In this document: piece by piece, positions 1 through 4,339 of the stretch | How positions within the stretch are numbered: position 1 is the stretch's first letter | How the letters are laid out: each line of letters begins with the position of its first letter | Origin: Opitutales bacterium UBA7389 | GTDB lineage: Bacteria; Verrucomicrobiota; Verrucomicrobiia; Opitutales; Opitutaceae | Direction of reading: 5' to 3' | Assembly (NCBI GenBank): GCA_002474325.1 | Contig: DKNL01000248.1 | Coordinates: forward strand, 1 to 8,075 | Length of the DNA: 8,075 nt | The notes under the pieces: model-generated | Databases searched by the model: none | What the model was told of the DNA's origin: nothing | What the model saw: the letters and a program-made list of their open reading frames with translations, nothing else | Program-made: the position numbers and the translations under genes

Positions 1-119
1 TAGGGTTTAACCCCAGGAGAAATACCTATTGCCAAAGACGTGTTCAGAATCTCCCGTAAAGGTAGCGACCGGATCTTCAGGCCTATTCGATGCTCTGGCG
101 ACACTGGCCGATTGGTCAT
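1..119 (-). CDS. Possible leftward ORF fragment, unrecognised (left edge)
   Basis: On the minus strand an ATG at 119-117 opens a frame that stays free of stops to the window edge (39 codons), and a TAG lies immediately upstream in the same frame. The peptide begins MTNRPVSPEHRIG and matches no family I recognise. There is no Shine-Dalgarno sequence ahead of the ATG. The plus strand over the same bases is also open for about 39 codons, so openness alone says little. It could be the start of a real gene continuing to the left, or chance. Low confidence. Confidence 0.15.
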   Translation of the reverse strand, partial: MTNRPVSPEHRIGLKIRSLPLREILNTSLAIGISPGVKP

Positions 120-180
120 CTAAATAAAGTAGCACAGGCGTATTACCTGTATCAGAGATATCGACCAGAGGTCAGTCGTC

Positions 181-224
181 GTCCCGCGTTTGCGGGACTA
201 GGCCCGGCACAACCGGGAGCCTAG
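181..224. other. Two abutting GC-rich hairpins
   Basis: Hairpin A has arms GTCCCGC (181-187) and GCGGGAC (192-198), a perfect 7-bp stem with a GTTT loop. Hairpin B starts at the last base of A. Its outer arms are CTAGGC (198-203) and GCCTAG (219-224), its inner arms CCGG (204-207) and CCGG (213-216), with a 2-base bulge (217-218) and a 5-base loop. There is no T-run, so a standard intrinsic terminator is unlikely. The GTCCCGC arm also occurs in the REP-like copy at 4262-4295, which hints at a decayed relative, but the flanking GTAGGAGCGG head is absent here. Confidence 0.5.
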
Positions 225-250
225 ATACCCTTAGTTCAACTTTCTATTGT

Positions 251-279
251 CTGCGAGAAAACACCTTGTTTTCTCGCAG
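251..279. other. Perfect 12-bp hairpin
   Basis: The arms CTGCGAGAAAAC (251-262) and GTTTTCTCGCAG (268-279) are exact reverse complements separated by a 5-base loop (ACCTT). The bases that follow are TCCGGGGG, not a T-run. On the minus strand no clear T-run follows either, so Rho-independent termination is not well supported. It may be a regulatory structure in the sulfatase leader or a palindromic repeat of its own. Confidence 0.55.
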
Positions 280-313
280 TCCGGGGGTACTAGCTCATCC
301 GCATCTGTGGGAA

Positions 314-331
314 AGCGATGTTAACAACGCT
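314..331. promoter_or_regulatory. 18-bp near-perfect dyad, candidate operator
   Basis: The sequence AGCGATGTTAACAACGCT is symmetric at 16 of 18 positions about the 322/323 axis; only the 318/327 pair breaks it. The core TGTTAACA is a perfect palindrome. It lies about 135 bp upstream of the sulfatase start. Length and symmetry suit a dimeric helix-turn-helix repressor of the LacI or GntR type, both common regulators of sugar-use genes. No regulator gene lies in the window, so the assignment is inference. Confidence 0.4.
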
Positions 332-365
332 CGTGCCTCGCTTGACGCCTTTCCAAGACGATTGG

Positions 366-382
366 TTGTTTCTCCGAAACAA
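366..382. other. Small hairpin in sulfatase leader
   Basis: The arms TTGTTTC (366-372) and GAAACAA (376-382) are exact reverse complements around a 3-base TCC centre, with a possible G-T wobble extension. The site is about 85 bp upstream of the sulfatase ATG. It could be a protein-binding dyad or a weak RNA hairpin; nothing else identifies it. Confidence 0.35.
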
Positions 383-465
383 TGGGTTGATACACAATCT
401 CGAAAATCCAAGTTTCCTGGAAAACGAATCGACGGCTCGACCAAAACCTATATAGCTTAACCGCT

Positions 466-2337
466 ATGAATCGTTTTCCCCTTCTTCGAGGCTTGTTAAA
501 TTTCCTAGCTGTCGCTGTCACAGTAATCGCGGCCGATCGACCCAATATTGTCTGGATCACCAGCGAGGATAACAGTCCCGACTACTTAGGTCCCTACGGG
601 AATCCTCACGCCAATAACCCGACGCTTGATCGTCTCGCAGCAGAAGGTGTGGTCTACGAGCATGCTTACGCCAATGGTGCTGTGTGCGGTCCGGCCCGCA
701 CCGTCCTGATCACGGGCGCCTATCCCTATACCTTCGGTGGTGAGCACATGCGCAGCCAGGTGCCGCTGCCAGGGAGTATGAAGATCTATCCGCAATATCT
801 GCGCGAGGCCGGCTACTACACGACCAACAACAGCAAGCAGGATTACAACATCGACCAGAACACTCCAGGCTGGGACGAGAGTAGCCGGAACGCCCATTGG
901 AAGAACCGCCCCAAAGGGAAACCTTTCTTCGCTATTTTCAATACCAATCTAACGCACGAAAGCTGCTTGCATCCTTCCCGGAATACCGTCGAAGCCAAGA
1001 TACCATTGGACAGGATTCGCGTGCCCGCCTATCTACCCGACACGGAAACTGTCCGCGAACGCATTTCCGCCTATTACACGCGCATCCACGAAATGGATAG
1101 CTACATGGGTGATCGCATCAATGAACTAGAAGATGCGGGTCTGCTGGAAGACACCATTGTCTTCTACTACTCTGACCACGGAGGCATCATGCCCCGAAGC
1201 AAGCGCTTTATCTATGATTCGGGTACTCACGTACCCTTGATTGTTCGCGTACCCGAAAAGTGGGCCCACCTAATCCCTCACAAGGCTGGCTCTCGCGCCA
1301 AAGAAATCGTGGGCTTCGTGGACTTCGCCCCCACTCTACTCAGCCTCGTTGGCGCTGACATTCCAATTCACATGCAAGGACGGGCCTTCCTCGGCGAAAA
1401 GCGGTCTCCCGCTCCCCAATACGCTCACACTTTCCGGGCCCGAGCCGACGAGCGCATCGATTTTAAACGCGGCGTGACCGATGGAAAATTCAACTACATC
1501 CGCAACTACTTAGCCTACTTGCCCACGGGACAGCGTGTCGACTACCTATGGGACAACCCTGCGACCCCTGAATGGGAGAGATTATTCCGCGAAGGCAAGA
1601 CCAATGCGGCCCAAAGCGCATTCTTCCAAGCGGCCCCGCTTGAAGAGCTCTTCGACTTGGAAAAGGATCCGGACGAGATCAACAACCTGGCTAACGATCC
1701 CGCCTACCGCGACGTTCTGCTCCGTATGCGAGAAGCGAACCACAAGCAGATTCTAAGGACTTTCGATACCGGGTTTATTCCCGAATCGCTGCTCGTCGAA
1801 TGGACCCGCGGTTCCGGCAAGATTCCGTTCAATATTTCTCGAGACCGGGATCAGTACCCGCTGATGAAAATCCTGAACATGGCCGACGCCTTGCTCGATA
1901 AAGGCGAAAGAGCTCTACCGGATTTGGTGAAAGGACTGCGCGACACGAATCCAGTCGTTCAATACTGGGCCCTAGTCAATTGCCTGGTTCTAAAAACCGA
2001 TGACGAGCAAGTCTTGAGCCGCATCAATGCCCTCACACGCAGCCCAGTAGCGGCCAATCGGATAGCTGCCGCCGAGCACCTGGCTCGGCTTGGCAAGAAA
2101 GATCCCCGCCCGGTCCTAAACGAAGTCTTGCTGAACAGCCCCAACGTTATTGCCCGCCTCCACGCTATCAATGCCATGGACCACGTGAGAGCCGACTATC
2201 CATACAATCAAAGAGTGCTGGAAACCTCTAAATCCCTATGGCCCAGCGACGCCAAAGAACTCAGCGCAGCTCTCTGGATGGGCCGCTACAAAGCCTACGA
2301 TGTCCGAGTCATGGAGTTCATGGAGAGGGGACACTGA
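466..2337 (+). CDS. Secreted S1-family sulfatase (SGSH-like), with C-terminal helical repeats
   Basis: A type I (formylglycine) sulfatase of 623 residues, expected to hydrolyse sulfate esters or sulfamates on glycans outside the cytoplasm. Residues 1-23 form a signal peptide (basic start, hydrophobic core, cleavage near AA|DRP). The fold opens with RPNIVWITSEDNSP (25-38), whose acidic residues 34-35 fit the metal site. The signature CGPAR at 74-78 fits C-x-P-x-R; Cys74 would be matured to formylglycine by FGE or anSME, neither encoded here. Further marks are NNSKQDYN (121-128), THES (163-166), SDHGG (236-240) and SKRFIYDSGTHVPL (245-258). LEELFDLEKDPDE (392-404) ends the sulfatase body. Residues about 480-600 look like HEAT-type helical repeats. 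The motif pattern resembles proteins annotated as N-sulfoglucosamine sulfohydrolase, but the substrate cannot be read from sequence. ATG 466 is chosen because it leads directly into the signal peptide; no Shine-Dalgarno is evident. A REP pair separates it from the esterase downstream. Confidence 0.93.
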   Translation: MNRFPLLRGLLNFLAVAVTVIAADRPNIVWITSEDNSPDYLGPYGNPHANNPTLDRLAAEGVVYEHAYANGAVCGPARTVLITGAYPYTFGGEHMRSQVPLPGSMKIYPQYLREAGYYTTNNSKQDYNIDQNTPGWDESSRNAHWKNRPKGKPFFAIFNTNLTHESCLHPSRNTVEAKIPLDRIRVPAYLPDTETVRERISAYYTRIHEMDSYMGDRINELEDAGLLEDTIVFYYSDHGGIMPRSKRFIYDSGTHVPLIVRVPEKWAHLIPHKAGSRAKEIVGFVDFAPTLLSLVGADIPIHMQGRAFLGEKRSPAPQYAHTFRARADERIDFKRGVTDGKFNYIRNYLAYLPTGQRVDYLWDNPATPEWERLFREGKTNAAQSAFFQAAPLEELFDLEKDPDEINNLANDPAYRDVLLRMREANHKQILRTFDTGFIPESLLVEWTRGSGKIPFNISRDRDQYPLMKILNMADALLDKGERALPDLVKGLRDTNPVVQYWALVNCLVLKTDDEQVLSRINALTRSPVAANRIAAAEHLARLGKKDPRPVLNEVLLNSPNVIARLHAINAMDHVRADYPYNQRVLETSKSLWPSDAKELSAALWMGRYKAYDVRVMEFMERGH

Positions 2338-2392
2338 GAAAGGAAACCGACTACAGTTAACTAAAGTCGACCTACTTCCTTATTCTCCAAAT

Positions 2393-2459
2393 TGTAGGAG
2401 CGGCTTTACGCCGCGATTTTCTCTCACTGTGCTTATCGCGATGTAAAACCGCTCCTACA
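2393..2459. repeat. Head-to-head pair of REP-like palindromic repeats (BIME-like)
   Basis: One copy reads rightward from 2393 (TGTAGGAGCGG, then CTTTACGCCGCGA) and the other leftward from 2459 with the same head. The outer 11 bp are exact inverted repeats. Over 2393-2417 against 2435-2459, 22 of 25 positions pair, with one further G-T wobble, leaving a 17-base loop. Each copy also forms its own small stem: GCGGC/GCCGC in the first; GCGGT/ATCGC in the second, read on the minus strand. Such 'GTAGGAGCGG' intergenic repeats resemble REP elements mobilised by RAYT-type transposases; none is encoded here. Placed 56 bases after the sulfatase stop, the pair may protect or end its transcript. Confidence 0.75.
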
Positions 2460-2514
2460 TTGAGATTCGTTAGACTATATATCCGGCTCGAAGACCGCAT
2501 CCCCTCTTTCCGAA

Positions 2515-2542
2515 TTGACCCAGTCTGGGAGGCTCTCAAAAT
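2515..2542 (+). promoter_or_regulatory. Candidate sigma70-type promoter for the esterase gene
   Basis: TTGACC (2515-2520) matches the -35 consensus at 5 of 6, and CAAAAT (2537-2542) the -10 at 4 of 6, with a 16-bp spacer. Transcription would start near 2549, about 30 bases before the ATG at 2579. The spacer carries a small dyad, CCCA-GTC-TGGG (2519-2529). The position, just downstream of the REP pair, fits separate transcription of the esterase. Promoter consensus in this phylum is uncertain. Confidence 0.3.
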
Positions 2543-2578
2543 ACCTCTCGCTAACTCGGCCCTAGCCCCTTGCAAACT

Positions 2579-4123
2579 ATGAATGTCTTTGATACCCGTT
2601 TTCTGGCTACGACAATTTCGTTATTGGCAGCGACCCTAGCCCACGCCGATGTCGCCACCCCTTCCATCTTCGGCGACCATATGGTCTTGCAGCGCGATCA
2701 AGCCAATCCAGTCTGGGGCTGGGCCGATCCGGGAGAGCAGGTAACTGTCTCCATTGACGACCAGCAGCATAAAACGAAGGCTAATCGACAAGGGGACTGG
2801 CGCGTAACCTTGAAACCGCTACCCGCAGGCGGACCCCATCGGTTGACAATCAAGGGGAAGAACACACTCGAATATGACGATGTCCTTGTCGGGGAAGTTT
2901 GGATATGCTCGGGGCAATCGAACATGCAGTGGTCCGTATCCCAGTCATACGATGGCGATCTAGTAGCTTTGACCGCCAAGGACCCTCGACTGCGGCTGAT
3001 CACCGTACCTCAAGTGGGCACGCAGGAAATGCAACGCGATTTCGGTGGAGAGTGGTCCCATGCATCACCCGATGTCGTAAGCAATTTTTCTGCAGTCGGA
3101 TATCGCTTTGGCCTGCAATTACGGCAAGTGCTGGGAGTTCCGGTCGGGCTCATTGATAATGCTTGGGGCGGTTCCGCGGCCGAGGCCTGGGTTAAGCGGG
3201 AGGTGTTGGAATCGGACCAACGCTACCGCGGGCTAATCGAGCACTGGGAGGAGACCGAGCGAACTTACGACCATGACGCGGAAGTGGCCAAATACGAAAC
3301 AAGGCTGGCCAATTGGAAAGCCGACGGTTCCAAAGGCACCCGTCCACGAGCTCCCCGCAATCCTTTGGTTGGGCAGCATCGCCCAGGAAATCTCTACGCA
3401 GGCGTACTGAAACCAACAATTGGATACGGAATCAAAGGCTCGATCTGGTACCAGGGCGAAGCCAACGCATCTCGAGCCCATCAGTACCGGGAGCTTTTTC
3501 CCCTAATGATCCAACACTGGCGAGACGAATGGGATCAAGGCGATTTCCCATTCTACTTCGTACAACTGGCGGATTATAGAGCGGAGGTCGACCAGCCCAT
3601 CGATGAAGACTGGGCTGAACTGCGGGAGGCTCAGACCATGACTTTGGATCAGCTGCCAAATACGGGACAGGCGGTGATTATCGACGCAGGTGAAGACCGA
3701 GACATTCATCCTCGCGACAAGCACACCGTCGCCAACCGCCTAGCCCGCTGGGCCTTAGCACGGGACTACGGATTCGATATCGACTACCAAAGTCCACGTT
3801 TCAAGTCCATGCAGGTCAAAGGCTCAAAAGCGGTAATCGATTTCGAGCATGCCGGTGTCGGAGGTCTTCGAGCCTTCGATACGGCGGAAATCACCGGGTT
3901 CGCGATTGCCGGAGAGGATCGCAAGTTCGTGTGGGCTTCCGCCAAGGTGATCGACGAAAACACCGTCGAAGTGTGGAGCGATATCGTCAAAAAGCCAATC
4001 GCCGTGCGCTACGCTTGGGCCAACAATCCCGTTTGCAATCTGTACGGCCGCAATGGGCTGCCCGTCACTCCCTTCCGAACCGACAACTGGCCCATGGTTA
4101 CCGAAGGGGTCGACCATCGCTAG
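2579..4123 (+). CDS. Secreted sialate O-acetylesterase-like SGNH carbohydrate esterase
   Basis: A 514-residue SGNH/GDSL-type esterase expected to remove O-acetyl groups from sialic acids or, as in many relatives, from plant or algal polysaccharides. Residues 1-23 are a signal peptide with cleavage at AHA|DV. Residues about 24-100 form the N-terminal beta-rich domain typical of the family (SIFGDHMVLQRD, then PVWGWADPGE). The catalytic domain shows block I GQSNM (112-116; nucleophile Ser114), the oxyanion region DNAWGGS (193-199), WYQGEAN (290-296), and DIHPRDK (375-381) supplying the catalytic His377. The length is normal for the family and the motifs are complete, so it should be active. ATG 2579 is preferred over an in-frame TTG at 2570 (517 residues); neither has a clear Shine-Dalgarno. 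It lies downstream of the sulfatase on the same strand, separated by 241 bases with a REP pair and a candidate promoter, so co-transcription is uncertain. Substrate is not determinable; sialate is the family name rather than a demonstrated target. Confidence 0.92.
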   Translation: MNVFDTRFLATTISLLAATLAHADVATPSIFGDHMVLQRDQANPVWGWADPGEQVTVSIDDQQHKTKANRQGDWRVTLKPLPAGGPHRLTIKGKNTLEYDDVLVGEVWICSGQSNMQWSVSQSYDGDLVALTAKDPRLRLITVPQVGTQEMQRDFGGEWSHASPDVVSNFSAVGYRFGLQLRQVLGVPVGLIDNAWGGSAAEAWVKREVLESDQRYRGLIEHWEETERTYDHDAEVAKYETRLANWKADGSKGTRPRAPRNPLVGQHRPGNLYAGVLKPTIGYGIKGSIWYQGEANASRAHQYRELFPLMIQHWRDEWDQGDFPFYFVQLADYRAEVDQPIDEDWAELREAQTMTLDQLPNTGQAVIIDAGEDRDIHPRDKHTVANRLARWALARDYGFDIDYQSPRFKSMQVKGSKAVIDFEHAGVGGLRAFDTAEITGFAIAGEDRKFVWASAKVIDENTVEVWSDIVKKPIAVRYAWANNPVCNLYGRNGLPVTPFRTDNWPMVTEGVDHR

Positions 4124-4217
4124 TTTTTGCCTGCGGATTAAGCAACGCTACCAGTGCTCGCCCGGCCCGGCATGGACCACGCATTAGTGCCAACTTGATT
4201 TGTCATCTAAAGCACGA

Positions 4218-4235
4218 GCCCCGATATGTCGGGGC
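4218..4235. terminator. GC-rich hairpin after esterase gene, possible terminator
   Basis: The arms GCCCCGA (4218-4224) and TCGGGGC (4229-4235) make a perfect 7-bp stem with a TATG loop, 95 bases beyond the esterase stop. The following bases GATTCCTT are only weakly T-rich, so classical Rho-independent termination is unproven. It may instead be another dispersed palindrome like the neighbouring REP copy. Confidence 0.35.
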
Positions 4236-4261
4236 GATTCCTTAAGGCCAATCCAATCTGG

Positions 4262-4295
4262 ATCGCGGTCCACGCTTAGCGGGACCGCTCCTACA
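4262..4295 (-). repeat. Third REP-like repeat copy
   Basis: Read on the minus strand from 4295 it begins TGTAGGAGCGG, identical in its first 11 bases to the pair at 2393-2459, and ends in the same CCGCGAT. The stem differs: GCGGTCC pairs with GGACCGC over 7 bp, and CGC/GCG continue it around a TAA loop with one bulged base. The head and foot are thus conserved while the stem is longer and of different sequence, as expected for a REP family whose structure rather than sequence is kept. It sits between convergent gene ends, a usual place for such elements. Confidence 0.7.
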
Positions 4296-4339
4296 GCCTG
4301 CAACGAATCAAAGATTCTTCGTTCGAGTAGCTACGATTT

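Larger units (their letters stand above)
120..465. other. Non-coding leader region upstream of the sulfatase
   Basis: No convincing gene is visible. A TTG-started frame at 266-460 has no ribosome binding site, no recognisable motif, and starts inside a hairpin. The stretch is rich in inverted repeats: hairpins at 181-198, 198-224, 251-279 and 366-382, an 18-bp dyad at 314-331, and a small dyad at 413-423 (TTTCC, one base, GGAAA). It may carry the promoter and regulatory sites of the sulfatase gene, a structured 5' leader, or the 3' end of an unseen upstream transcript. I could not place a good -35/-10 pair in it. Confidence 0.5.
4124..4339. other. Convergent intergenic region between esterase and uvrA
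   Basis: These 216 bases lie between the 3' ends of two genes pointing at each other. They contain a GC-rich hairpin (4218-4235), a palindrome CCTTAAGG (4240-4247), a REP-like copy (4262-4295) and a weak bulged hairpin AACGAATC-AAA-GAT-TCT-TCGTT (4302-4323) just beyond the uvrA stop. None is followed by a proper T-run on either strand, so termination may be Rho-dependent or rely on these structures. No ORF here looks coding. Confidence 0.6.

Noticed and set aside
266..460. 64-residue TTG-started ORF ahead of the sulfatase
   Set aside because: It starts inside a 12-bp hairpin, has no ribosome binding site and no recognisable features; it crosses the candidate operator dyad.
2348..2369. Interrupted dyad CGACT...AGTCG just after the sulfatase stop
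   Set aside because: Only 8 of 11 pairs match, with internal mismatches and no T-run; too weak to call a terminator.
466..4123. A complete polysaccharide utilisation locus
   Set aside because: Only two side-chain-modifying enzymes are visible; transporter, regulator and backbone-cleaving enzymes are all missing from the window.
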